A stretch of 64,000 bases of DNA from Bursaphelenchus xylophilus (taxonomy: Eukaryota; Nematoda; Chromadorea; Rhabditida; Aphelenchoididae). The stretch lies in assembly GCA_904066235.2 (NCBI GenBank), contig CAJFCV020000001.1, positions 2,170,001 to 2,234,000 of the forward strand, written 5' to 3'. Positions within the stretch are counted from its first letter, which is position 1. Each line of letters starts with the position of its first letter. The notes beneath the pieces are model-generated. The model made no database searches, was not told the origin of the DNA, and saw nothing but the letters and a program-made list of their open reading frames with translations. Below are positions 34,110 to 44,002 of this stretch, piece after piece. The translations under genes and the position numbers were made by a program.

Positions 34110-34806
34110 CTACATTCTATAGGGACCAATTTGGCATCCCCAATTTCTCATACATTTAGTGCAAAGTTTGCATAAAAATTGAATTTTTGCTCATTTGGGG
34201 GTCATTTTCATTCTGGGGTGAGGTTGGTGACCGCTCTCAGAGCTCCGAAGTTTTTTCGCCCTTCAGAAAAAGTTGTAAATACAAGTAAAAAAATAAAAGT
34301 TAAGCATACCTGAGGTCATTAACAACATGTCCTAGGGGTTCTCTGACATTTTCAATAAATGAAGTACAATATTTGACGAAAAAGGGGGTACCACAATTTT
34401 TTAGTAGGTTTTCTGCTGGGGTTTAGATTACATTTTCATGATTAATAGGATACAGGCATATTAGAGACACTTTATTTGCAAAATCAACGCGTTTTTTAAG
34501 GCGAACTATGATAAATGAAGTTTATATAAGTTTGAATTGTAAAGAGACGTAATCTGAATGAAAGCGATTGTGTTAAATACAAGCAACTCGTATTTTTCAC
34601 ATTTATTACGGTTATTGTGCCATTTAGGAATTGTTTCATAACTTCGCAATTCTTTTTCATTCAAAATTTAGATCTTTGAGAGCTCTGAGAGAGCGGTCAC
34701 CAACCTCACCCCAGAATGAAAATGACCCCCAAATGAGCAAAAATTCAATTTTTATGCAGATTTTGCACTAAATGTATGAGAAATTGGGGTTGCCAAATTG
34801 GTCCTA
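34110..34806. mobile_element. Foldback element GGACCAATTTGGC
   Basis: The inverted arms run about 34110-34250 (GGGACCAATTTGGCATCCCC) and 34675-34806 (GGGGTTGCCAAATTGGTCC). Both include CATTTGGGGGTCATTTTCAT or its complement. The interior of about 420 bases is unrelated to other repeats here. No transposase frame is present. Confidence 0.8.
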
Positions 34807-34896
34807 GGTGATTTTTTGAAAATCCGAAAATTTGCATAAATTTGCATATTTTCAAAAATTCAAAAATTTTTTATTCTAAATCTTCCCAATTTTCAG

Positions 34897-35126
34897 AACA
34901 AGTCAGTCGGAAACGCTCCCACCCTTCCTACATTGCCCCGCTGAACGCCGAGCCCCATTTTGATGGACAAGGCAGACGCACCGAACTGCCCGTGAAACGC
35001 TCCCACATTGACCAAGCCTTCGCGCCTCAGCCGCCCGGCCCCTTCGGAACCATCTTCCTGACGTCCCATGGCCCGCCGCTAACCCCTCAACGCCGCTGCA
35101 TGGGACCATTTGGCGATGGAATTTGA
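34897..35126 (+). CDS. Last exon of a secreted peptide precursor (partial)
   Basis: A terminal coding exon follows a TTTTCAG acceptor (ends 34896), begins with two bases of a split codon, and ends at TGA 35124-35126. An AATAAA lies at 35202-35207. It encodes about 75 residues with basic cleavage sites. RKR and KR each precede a peptide starting SH (SHPSYIAPLNAEPHFDGQG and SHIDQAFAPQPPGPFG...), then QRR precedes CMGPFGDGI. This is the layout of a neuropeptide-like precursor, but I do not recognise the peptides. The upstream exon with the signal peptide is not identified. The foldback element at 34110-34806 would lie in the preceding intron. Confidence 0.6.
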
Positions 35127-35201
35127 ATATTCAAAAATTTGTTAATTAATTTATTAACGAATATTTTGTTTTTTCGATGTTACTATTCCAAGGACAAAGT
35201 C

Positions 35202-35207
35202 AATAAA
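35202..35207 (+). terminator. Poly(A) signal of peptide-precursor gene
   Basis: AATAAA lies 76 bases after the TGA at 35126. Confidence 0.6.
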
Positions 35208-35437
35208 AGTTTTGTAAAAATGGTTGAGTGCTTTTAGTGGAGAATTTATTTTTTTTCACTTTTATCAATTCTAAGAATGACCGAACAGTGTTGGGGTGTA
35301 TAAAAAGTTCAATTGATAAAATGAACTTGACAAAGTTTAAAGTAGTAGAAAATTACAGTTTGTTTAAAACAAAATTCAGCGTAAATTTGTCGGCCAAGAT
35401 CTTTCAAATGCCGTCCTCATTATATTTTCGGTAAAAG

Positions 35438-35801
35438 TTTCTTATTGGGGCCACAACTTATAAATTTGCGGAAACTGGTCAGAATTAGCCCAAATTTAGC
35501 GTGCACGCTCAATTCATCGTTATCAATGGACAGTGGATTTATTTAGTTAGTGAGGTACCTTCTTTTTTACGTACCACCTTACCCTTCAAAAACGGCTTCA
35601 GCCTGTGATTTTACACCTTATACGACGAAACATGTCCGGAACTAAACTTATTGCCTCCGTATGGAACTAAATGAGTCGTCATAGCCTTCTTAGGTACCCT
35701 TAAAACTATAGAGCTATTATAGTAATTCAGTTCAGTAAACTTTAGTTCCCAAGCTTGAGCGCAGTTCGCAGAGTACCTTTGTTGTGGCCAGAATAAGGAA
35801 C
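35438..35801. mobile_element. TTCCTTATTTTGGCCACAAC element, diverged copy
   Basis: The copy runs from GTTTCTTATTGGGGCCACAA to TTGTGGCCAGAATAAGGAAC. It has the same internal markers as the copy at 51438 and is slightly shorter. Confidence 0.75.
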
Positions 35802-35819
35802 TTTTTCCATATTTTTTTT

Positions 35820-36610
35820 TTAATTTTACACACACGTTGTACATAGGTGGTGTAACAATTGCTAAAAGTTTTAGCTCAAACTTTACAAGCTCAGCCGAGA
35901 TATTGAATGGTCTAGCCTACAGAGTATGCAAAACGCGGAGAGCAGCAGAGAAAAAACAATTTCTGGCCATAGCTTTACGAGTTTCGTGTGGAAAAAACTA
36001 ATTTTTTTAAGTGTATTATAAGCTGTAAGGCATACAGTGAGGGACCTGATCCAGTGACAAGAAACGTACCACTTTGTATCCGGGAAGCATCGAAAATGTG
36101 GCCAAATGCTTCCCCCTCCAAGTGAAAAAACTTCGTTTTGGAGGGCGCGCCCTTTCTCTCACAAAAAAGGGCTTTTGAAGTCGGAGTTTTTTTCACTTGG
36201 AGAGGGAAACATTTTGCCACATTTTTGATACTTCCCGGATGCAAAATAGTACGTTTTTTGCCACTGGATCAGGTCCCCCACTATAGAACTTTTCGATTTG
36301 CTAAATATGTATGTAGTGTCGATTTTCGCTATCTTTCGATATAAGAATATCGGTCGTTTTTGCGAAGCGGAACATCGTTCGTATCCAGCAAGTCAATTTT
36401 TTCCTCGCGAAATTAGCCGAGATATGGGCAAAAGCGTTTTTCCTCTGACCGCTCTCCGCGTTTTGCGCGCACTCTCGGCGGAAAATATCGTTCAATATCT
36501 CGAGCGCTGCTGGAAAGCAAGAGCTAAATAAAACTTTCAGGAATTGATGTGGCCTATGTCCGGCGTGTATCCAAAGTTTAAAACTTTCAGATTTGCCTCA
36601 GAGAGGTTTT
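35820..36610. mobile_element. Degraded repeat with nested CAGTGAGGG MITE
   Basis: The host repeat has the interior of the AAGTACTCCAAGTGCGACG family: ACACACGTTGTACATAGG, then the GAGATATTGAATGGTC motif, and its complement at 36470-36520. It is interrupted at 36035-36283. The left flank of the insertion (TTATAAGCTGTAAGGCA) recurs beside the part-MITE at 53945-54030. Confidence 0.65.
36035..36283. mobile_element. CAGTGAGGGACCTGATC MITE (nested)
   Basis: This is a full palindromic copy, with CAGTGAGGGACCTGATCCAG at the left and GGATCAGGTCCCCCACT at the right, TA at the left edge and centre GGAGGGCGCGCCC. It is inserted in the degraded repeat 35820-36610. Confidence 0.8.
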
Positions 36611-37077
36611 TTCTGAGGGCCGGGCGCAGTCTGCCTTTGCAGTATTGAAAATTGGCTTTTTTCCAATCCTTTAACCATCAATTAAAAAAGTAAGATATTT
36701 TACCAAAAAACAATCTTTACAGACTTGCTCTCAATACACATACACTTCATTCGCTTAATCCAACACAATTTGATTACTTTTACTAGATAGTTTTATGACT
36801 CATCTCTTGGCCTTTACGAATTTTATAGTATTTTTTTTAAAGTAGTCTTTCCAGAACTTCCGGGCCAATTCAGCTAATTCAGCAAACATCTCCCGAATCA
36901 ACAAAAAAAGTCGAAACTACCCACTACTACATCGTTTTTTGTTTACAACATTCAAGGTCAACGGTTTGAACGTTCGCTGTTTTGTCGGGAAAGCCGAAAA
37001 ATGTTCGTTGATGGAGTAATTAACGATTAAGAGGCGTTCAAAGTTGAAAATACCGCAGTTACAGCATGGTAATTGCA
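36611..37077. other. Non-coding, upstream of small peptide gene
   Basis: AT-rich sequence without a supported gene. One GGGCGCAGTCTGCC motif lies at about 36621. Confidence 0.35.
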
Positions 37078-37080
37078 ATG

Positions 37081-37088
37081 TATATAAG
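37081..37088 (+). promoter_or_regulatory. TATA box, plus strand
   Basis: TATATAAG lies about 30 bases before TGAGATGAAGAATTAGCAC. A short exon-like segment ending ATATCAAG|GTAAGA follows at about 37140-37160. It may start a non-coding first exon of the gene whose ATG is at 37906. Confidence 0.35.
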
Positions 37089-37905
37089 AGCAATTTTGTG
37101 AGATGAAGAATTAGCACTTTCTGTGTGTCTGTAAGAAATTTTTACAGCTAGAGATATCAAGGTAAGATTTTACGACAAAAGAATTGATTTTTTTTTTGAT
37201 CAAGATGCCTCCAAAGTTTTTATTTTGTAAATTGCCCGAGGCTTTGAGGTCAGATTTGCGTGAAATTTGGGATATAGGATCTATGTAGGAATTGTTTTAA
37301 TTGAATAAAATTTTAGCTCGCGCTTTGCAAATAGAGCCGAGATATTCAACGATCTTTACGGACGAAAAACCATTGAAAATTAAAAGAAAGAAACCGTTGA
37401 AAATCTCGGCTGCACCTGCTAAGCGTGAGCTAAAATTTCCACGAATTTTTATTAGTCCTACATCCACCAATTTCGCAAAGTTTCAAAAAAGTCTGTCAAC
37501 GGAATTCACTTTTTGCTCATAAGATTGTCAGATCGGTCCTTACTTGTGACCCAGAGGATGTTGAAGTGTAAGAAGGATCTGGCTTCTCGTTTTTTGAATG
37601 GCCTTTTCGGTGGGTGTTCTGTGCTAACTTTGATGAGCCATAACTCGGCCTTCAGGGCTTGTAAACGCTTGCCAGGTACTTCTTGCACCGCCTTCAACGC
37701 CTACTAGGTCACCAGTATGGATCGATCTTCAAAAAATGTGAATTCCCTTGCGAACATCGAACTTGGCGCACTTCTCTTGTCAATTTAGGTCTAGTTTGAT
37801 CATAAATCAAAATATCTTTTGGCCTCGTTTTTGAGGTAGGATAGGCATAGTCTTAGGCACTGCATTTTTACTTTTACCGCTTTAAAAAATCTTTTTTCCA
37901 GAACC

Positions 37906-38517
37906 ATGAACTTCCTTCGCTTTGGACTTGTCATGGCTTTCCTTGTGCTTGGCCTGGTGTCCGGAGAAGCCGTCAAAAAAGTTGATCGGGAACTGTAAGT
38001 TTAATTAAGCCGTTTGATGTTCAAGCAGTGCCCTTATACAGTGGGCGACCTGATCCAGTTGCAACAAACGTACCATTTTGCTTCCGGGAAGTATCAAAAA
38101 TGTGGCAAAATGCTTCCCTCTTCAAGTGAAAAAACCCGATTTTAAAAGCTCACTTGGAGAGGGAAGCATTTTGTCACATTTTTAATAATTCCTGGATGCA
38201 AAATGAAACGTTTTTTGCCACTGGATCAGGTGCCTCACTGTAGCGTCAGAAAATGAGATATTTAGCCATTTTTGAGCTGGGTTTTTCTCCAAACCGCCAA
38301 AAAATTTCAAAAAAAACCTTATAAAGATTCGTTTTTGCTATTTTTTATTTATCTTATTGTTGTTTTTTATTTCAGATTCCGCTCTCGTCGAGGCTATGGC
38401 ATGCCGATCGGAGAGTATCCACCCCCTCCACCACCTCCACCACCTCCATCCTATGGCTATGGCAACTCTTACGGCTACAACAGCGGGTTCGGCGGTGGAA
38501 TGTGGGGCCGGAAGTAA
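37906..38517 (+). CDS. Small secreted Pro/Gly/Tyr-rich peptide, FRSRRGYG type
   Basis: This encodes a 76-residue secreted protein. Exons are 37906-37994 and 38376-38517, phase 2. A TTTTTTCCAG acceptor lies five bases before the ATG, typical of spliced-leader addition. Residues 1-20 or so are a signal peptide (MNFLRFGLVMAFLVLGLVSG). The intron falls just before FRSRRGYG, whose RSRR is a likely furin-type site. The mature part has a run of ten prolines and then Tyr/Gly-rich SYGYGNSYGYNSGFGGGMWG before a final RK. Glycine/tyrosine-rich peptides of this size in nematodes include antimicrobial and cuticle-associated ones, but I cannot assign one. A MITE fills most of the intron. The paralogue lies at 39396-40528 in opposite orientation. 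Confidence 0.88.
38039..38240. mobile_element. CAGTGGGCGACCTGATC MITE in intron
   Basis: A palindromic copy of the CAGTGGCGG family, 202 bases, flanked by TA on both sides. Its centre is shortened relative to other copies. It lies wholly inside the intron of the small peptide gene. Confidence 0.85.
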
Positions 38518-38668
38518 AATACAACAATTTAATGCCCCAATTTCTCTCTCAAACTACTATTTACATAGTAATTCACTTCTCAAACTACTATTATTTTCTT
38601 GATTATTTGTTGACTTTGCTTCCATTCAAGCGCGATTGTAAAGGAAATCAAACGTTTTTGATGATGTT

Positions 38669-38674
38669 AATAAA
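38669..38674 (+). terminator. Poly(A) signal of plus-strand peptide gene
   Basis: AATAAA lies 152 bases after the stop at 38517, in TGTTAATAAATCAC. Confidence 0.6.
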
Positions 38675-38914
38675 TCACTTTTGTTTATTTTCGTCTGTCA
38701 TGTTTACGAAATTTCGGTAAAAGGTCGGTATTTCGTTCGATTCTATTGTACAATGAGAGATGGATGACGGGAGAATCGTTTTTTCTGGATGAAAATTTTG
38801 ATGGATGGTTCAGAGAAAGGAAGTTGATAAGTTCTAAGAACCGTTGAAAAAATGAGAAATCATGATTTTTTAAACGAACTAGAGACAAAAAGTCTTTATT
38901 TTAATGTTCGTTTC

Positions 38915-39085
38915 CAGTGAGGGACCTGGTCCAGTGGCAAAAAACGTACCATTTTGCATTCGGGGAGTATCAAAAAATCTGCCAAAATACCTCCTCTCCA
39001 AGTGAAAAAACGTCGTTTTGAAGGGCTCCCTCACAAAAAGAGCGGGCGCGCTTTTGAAATCGGACTTTTTTCACTTGGAGGGGAA
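38915..39085. mobile_element. CAGTGAGGG MITE, truncated
   Basis: The left arm and centre are present (CAGTGAGGGACCTGGTCCAG to TTTTTCACTTGGAGGGG), and the right terminus is lost after about 39085. Confidence 0.75.
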
Positions 39086-39333
39086 AATTTCACAAAGTCG
39101 CATACATTTTTCCTCTATTAACTAGAAAATATATGGAAAAAGAGATACTTTCAAGTTCTATTTGAAATCTTGCGAAAAACCCGAGCTTCCGGGAGTTCCT
39201 TGTGGACATCGGACCAGATCTTTTGTTAGAGCAGAGACTGGAATTTCAACGATAGTTAGCTAGCTACTAGGTTGTTTCAATACCTATTTTCTATTAAAGC
39301 CAATACCACTCGACAAAACATTCATAAATAATC

Positions 39334-39339
39334 TTTATT
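39334..39339 (-). terminator. Poly(A) signal of minus-strand peptide gene
   Basis: TTTATT on the plus strand (AATAAA on minus) lies 57 bases after the stop codon of the minus-strand gene. Confidence 0.6.
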
Positions 39340-39395
39340 TCCATCAAATACAAGAAAAATTGAGGTAAAAAATCGTTTCAAGACTCGTTCAAACT

Positions 39396-40528
39396 TTATC
39401 CCCAGTAGTTGCCGCCCCATCTGTTGCCGTAACCACCGCCGTAGCCTCCACCGTAGCCTCCGCCGTAACCTCCGCCATATGGGCCACCGCCATATGGACC
39501 ACCGCCGCCTTGGTTGCCCTGTTCAACTACTACTGTCTCGACAATCGTCTCGCTAGGGCCGCCGCCATATCCGTAGCCACGACGAGAGCGGAAACTGAAA
39601 GAGGATGATTATGATGGAATGAAAGGTAAAATACGTTGAATATTTTTTAAGAGTGATATTCGACTAACACTGCACTATAGTTTAAAGACAGCACTACTTA
39701 TGAGTCAGCCAAAAAAAATAATTTTTACGCAACGTTGCCGATGATTTGGGCGAAAACTCTATATAGCAAACAGAGGTGCTAGGTGTCAATTTTAGGCCAA
39801 AATGAATCTCAAATCAACAAAGCTCTTCTACAACGGGTAATTCTTGTGTTTTCTAGAAAGCAACTGTGATTGGCTTCTGAATAGCGCGGGCTAAAAATCT
39901 GGCGTACATTATGGAAAGCTATAGTCTCAATTGTGCCAAGTCTCATTAAAATATGAGCCTTACTCTTCACGAACTTCTCATTTTATCCAATCAGTCTGTC
40001 GAGAAAATAATGAGCATTCTGTCACGTCGAAAATCGGATCGCTGCCGAGAAAATGATCTGTCTCGTGACAAAATCAAATTGCTGTTTAATTCAGGAACGC
40101 TTTCGCAGCGACATTGCGCTCAGTATTTTCCCGACAGACTGATAGTTTGGGCTAAAAATCCGGGTAGGGAAGGGGGACCGCTCTATAAAAAAAATCCATC
40201 TTTTTCCTTCGTACCCTGGGCTTGTACCCCACCTTTCCTAGTCATCGGTACGCCATCTCCCTCCACTGGTTAGAGCTAAAAATCTAGCGTAAATTCGAGA
40301 AAGCTGTTACCTCAATTTACGTCAAGTTTCATCAAAATCTCAGCCTTTCCCTTCGAGCACCCCCTATTTCATCCAAACATATCTTTTTATATCCTAACCC
40401 CCTAAAACTCCCCAAAAATCCACTTACATATCTCGGGTAGCCTTGGGCACTGCCGCGGCCTTCTCCTCCGCCTTCAACTGGGCCACAACCACACTCACCA
40501 ACAGACACAAAATCACCCACCGATTCAT
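39396..40528 (-). CDS. Secreted glycine-rich (GYGGG) peptide, FRSRRGYG type
   Basis: This encodes a 99-residue secreted protein. Exons are 40428-40528 and 39396-39594, phase 2. The signal peptide is MNRWVILCLLVSVVVA. A Lys/Ala/Glu propeptide follows (KAEEKAAAVPKATRD), then FRSRRGYGYGGG at the exon junction. An acidic insert (SETIVETVVVEQGNQ) and YGGG repeats lead to NRWGGNYWG. The intron position, its phase and FRSRRGYG are shared with the plus-strand gene at 37906. The two are convergent and clearly related, although the prolines of one are replaced by YGGG repeats in the other. Possible roles are antimicrobial, extracellular-matrix or neuropeptide-like; I cannot tell which. The intron holds a MITE at 39990-40145. 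Confidence 0.88.
39990..40145. mobile_element. CAGTCTGTCGGG-family MITE in intron
   Basis: ATCAGTCTGTCGAGAAAATA and ATTTTCCCGACAGACTGAT bound a palindrome of about 156 bases in the intron of the minus-strand peptide gene. Confidence 0.8.
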
Positions 40529-40574
40529 GGCGGATCAGAGCGTTCGACTGGAACGAAAGGACGCCTCTCGTTGG

Positions 40575-40583
40575 GGTTATAAA
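40575..40583 (-). promoter_or_regulatory. TATA-like element of minus-strand peptide gene
   Basis: TTTATAACC on the minus strand lies about 47 bases upstream of the ATG at 40528, in a GC-richer stretch. The spacing suits a core promoter. Confidence 0.4.
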
Positions 40584-40977
40584 CAGCCCGAGGTGCGGCG
40601 TCATTGATTCCGTTTGACGAGACGATGTTGAAGTTATTGTAAAGTTTTTGGAAATGGGCAGGCAGATGAAGTGTAAGGGCGAGAGAGAGAGAGAGTGGCG
40701 GGAAATGGGGCGGAAGGTCAAACCGTTGATGGAAGAGGTGATGACATTGGCTAATACAGCGAGAACTATCGAGTTTCTAGGAGTAGTTTGTCTCCGGAAA
40801 TTGTGGATGACGAGTGGTAAGTTGGAAAGGCCGGACCTGTGACCGGAGTTCCGCCCACGAAACATACTAACAAACGAACTTGGCGAAAAAAGTTAGAATT
40901 CGTGGGTAGTGGTTTTACAACGGCCTGAAAGACGATTTCAGGATTATTGCGTCATCTTTTTGTTTGGCTTTTTGTTT

Positions 40978-41195
40978 ACAAGGGAAGTGCGCAAAATTCG
41001 ACCCTCAGATCTTGATGAAACTTGGCAGAAATTTGGGATGTTTTTTATCAGTCTGTCGGGAAAATAATGAGACGTTGTCGCTGCGTCGGTCGCGTCGTGG
41101 ATGAAAATTTGATTTTGCCGCGACACAATTCATTTTCTCAACGGAGATGCGATCTTCGATGCTACATTCTGCTCAGTATTTTCCTGACAGACTGA
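40978..41195. mobile_element. Element fragment and CAGTCTGTCGGG MITE
   Basis: An ACAAGGGAAGTGCGCAAAAT left end of the AAGTACTCC family runs to about 41047. It is followed directly by a full MITE (ATCAGTCTGTCGGGAAAATA at 41048 to TTCCTGACAGACTGA at 41195). Confidence 0.65.
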
Positions 41196-41388
41196 CAAGA
41201 TAACGGTTTCTAAGAATTTGCGAGCCTCCTATAACTTACGCTTTGCCGAAACGACCAACATTTCGGCGCCAATGTCGGCAAAAGTGTGGCATTTTTTGGC
41301 GAATTTTACCACACTGTGCATTTCCATAGTTTCATCGAACAGCCAACGACAGCAGTTTTCTGAGAGCCCGTTTTTCACTGCTTATGTA

Positions 41389-42059
41389 CAGGGTGTTCCG
41401 AGAATTATGGAAAAAACTATTCATTAATAACTTTGTGCTCGGTGGTGCAATCCGAAAAATTTTTTTTGCATTTTACAGGAAAACCTTGGAGTTTTTAGAA
41501 TCAAAAAAAATTATTTCTTTGATCGGCGTAGACTTCGGTAATCCTCCTTGAATTCGGCGGAGCCTTTTTTTCACAAACGAGGCTGTAAATTGTTGTATGT
41601 GTGCAGAAATGGACGGGAAAAGATTCAGAAGATACAATATGACATTTATTTCAAATTTTTGTCATTCGGCGGAGACATTTTTTAACCTCGGCGGACGATT
41701 TTTTCTTCGACTTCGGAGAGTCAAAATTGGCCAAAACCAAAACGTATGGTATTCCTGGTGGCATGGCGCCTAAATAGGACTTATTGCGTCTTCGGCCCAC
41801 TGGGGTTAGAAAAAAAGGCAATTCGGCGTAGAAATCGGCGGAGAAAAAATGAATTCATTTTTACAGTCGTTTGTGAAAGAAGCACTCCGCCGAATTCAAG
41901 GCGGATTACGGTAGTCTCCGCCGATATAACAAAAAAATCCTTTTTGATTCTAAACACCCCAAGGTTTTCCTGTAAAATTCAAAAAAAAATTTTCGGATTG
42001 GACCACCGAGCACAAAGTTATTAATGAATAGTTTTTCCCATAATTCTCGGAACACCCTG
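41389..42059. mobile_element. CAGGGTGTTCCGAGAA TIR element with TA duplication
   Basis: The ends are CAGGGTGTTCCGAGAATTAT and its reverse complement, flanked by TA (41387-41388 and 42060-42061). The inverted arms of about 150 bases include TTAATAACTTTGTGCTCGGT. It resembles the element at 22802-23651 in terminus and in CGGCGGAG-rich interior words, so both belong to one Tc1/mariner-like group. No transposase frame. Confidence 0.8.
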
Positions 42060-42211
42060 TATTTTGACCTGTCGTGGTTTGGAAATTGTGCAGTACCTCA
42101 TCGTACCTATTCAAGCCATTTTTACACCTGGAAACTTGCTTTGCAACGTCTAATTGCCAAATCCATCGTTTGAATTTTATGTTGTAAGCAAAATGTTGGC
42201 CGACTTCCAAA

Positions 42212-42644
42212 CAGAGATTGCCACGGCTCCGGAGCCGGCTCTTGGCTCCGGCTCCGGCTCCGAGCCGGGAGCCAGAGCCGGAGCCGGAAATTTTGGGGTC
42301 GGCTCCGGCTCCCGATCCCAAAGTCGGAGCCAGGCTTCCCAGCGGTCAGAAAAGTAAAAATTTCGTGATCTTGTTAAACCAAATTGCTTGAAAAACACTG
42401 CGGAGGATGTGACTTGACTGCAAAAACGTTGGCTGTATGATCTCTGGCACTAATAACTTTTATTTTTGGAAAAATATTTAAAAAAAAAACATTTTGCATA
42501 GGAGCCGGGATTCGGAGCCGGAAGCCTTTTTAAATTTTGCACGGAGCCAAGAGCCGGAGCCGGAGCTGCAAATTTGGCCTCGGCTCCGGCTCTGGGAGCT
42601 AAGAGCCGGAGCCGGAGCCGAAATTTTGACCGTGGCAATCTCTG
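42212..42644. mobile_element. hAT-type MITE with GGCTCC repeats, copy A
   Basis: The ends are CAGAGATTGCCACGG and its reverse complement, flanked by an 8-base duplication (CTTCCAAA at 42204-42211, CTTCCAAG at 42645-42652). An 8-base duplication and a CAGAG terminus are hAT hallmarks. The interior is rich in GGCTCCGGCTCC/GGAGCCGGAGCC runs. This makes false Gly/Ser/Ala-rich ORFs. Confidence 0.88.
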
Positions 42645-42652
42645 CTTCCAAG

Positions 42653-44002
42653 CATGCCGAAGCTCCGTTGTTCTTCAAGCTGCCCGCAAAATCGAAGACT
42701 TTTTTGGCTCGCCGAGTACTAGCTGTTTCGCAAAGTCGCTGGAGTAATTCTTCTGTACAGACAAAAACAAGGCGCGAGCGTCAGCCGAAAAAAGTTTATT
42801 GCACGGTGGAAAAAGCAATAAATTTCATAGTGCAAGGTAAACTTTTGTTTTCGCACAGTGCATGTCACAAAACATATTTCAGCGACATTGCGAAGGATTC
42901 GTATGCTTCTTCCGTGTCTAGAAACCTTTTTTGCCAGATTTTTTACAGATTTGGGGAAACCCTAGTAGGTAATTTCCACAATATTTTTTGGTAGGGCTCT
43001 AACAAAAAGTCAACTTGAAAAGTTCCATTTTCGATTTGGCAAACATAATGTAAACTGGTCATGTTACCCACAATGTTGCTAAGTCTCTAAAAAACGCCTT
43101 CTCAGCTGTGCCTTCCCGGTTTCTCGCGTCATCGAAAGATTACTCATTCTTTTCGGCGAATTCGTAAAGTAAAAAGTATTTCAACGCGTTTCTCTTTGAT
43201 TACGAACGTTTATCAATTCGTTGAATTGAATCGCATGACGTTTGACACCATAAATCAAACAAGTCAAGGCGATCAATTTGGCGCAATCGAACGCCCACAT
43301 GGATTCAGTTTCTTCGGTGTGATTCGAACAGAGCGCCCTTGAACTGTTTATTTTGGAAAAAAAAGTTACATGAGAAGTACTTGATACGCGGGAAACTTTT
43401 TTCGGATTTTCAAATTTTCGAAGATCAATGCGTTAAGTACTAGTCCGTTCACACTTCGCTGGAGTGATTTTTGGGACAAGCGCTGTGCGAAATCTGAAAA
43501 ATCAGAGGGAAAATTCAAAGTTTTGAATTTGAGCATGATGACTTAATGTTTGAGGCAGAAAATCCGTCATTTTTTTTGATAAAGTTTTATTATACCAAGA
43601 AAATTAATAATCATACTTTGTTTTTTGTTTTTTTTCAAAAACACAAGAAAAAATTTAAAGTACAAGATCTCTTTTACAAAAAATAAAATCTTTTACAGCA
43701 GAATCTCAGGCAATACCGACAAAAATTTATTTTTTCTCTAGCCGTCTCTCCTCATTTTCCATAGCCTCTCGTCTTCAAAGATCGTTGAATATCTCGGCGG
43801 TATCTATACAGTTTACATTGAAATTTTCAGAAATTAATATCTGGATAAAACTGAAGCTACTAATAAAAATTTAGTACAAAAAGTATCAAAAAGTATCCAT
43901 GATACTTTTTGATACTTTTTCGAAAAAACCTTAAAATTTCGTTTTAAAACCTTTTCACTTTAAAAAAAATTAAAAAACACATCAAAAAATCTTTATTCCA
44001 CA
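42653..44002. other. Intergenic, no gene seen
   Basis: No supported exon. A copy of CCGTCTCTCCTCATTTTCCA...GTTGAATATCTCGG lies at about 43735-43800 and a GTATCAAAAAGTATCCATGA motif at about 43880-43920. The block at 43080-43340 is less AT-rich and unexplained. Confidence 0.4.

Noticed and set aside
42154..42678. Gly/Ala/Ser/Pro-rich ORFs (GSGSGSEPGAGA) as a structural protein
   Set aside because: They come from GGCTCC arrays within a hAT MITE that has target-site duplications. The same ORFs recur in the second copy at 52200.
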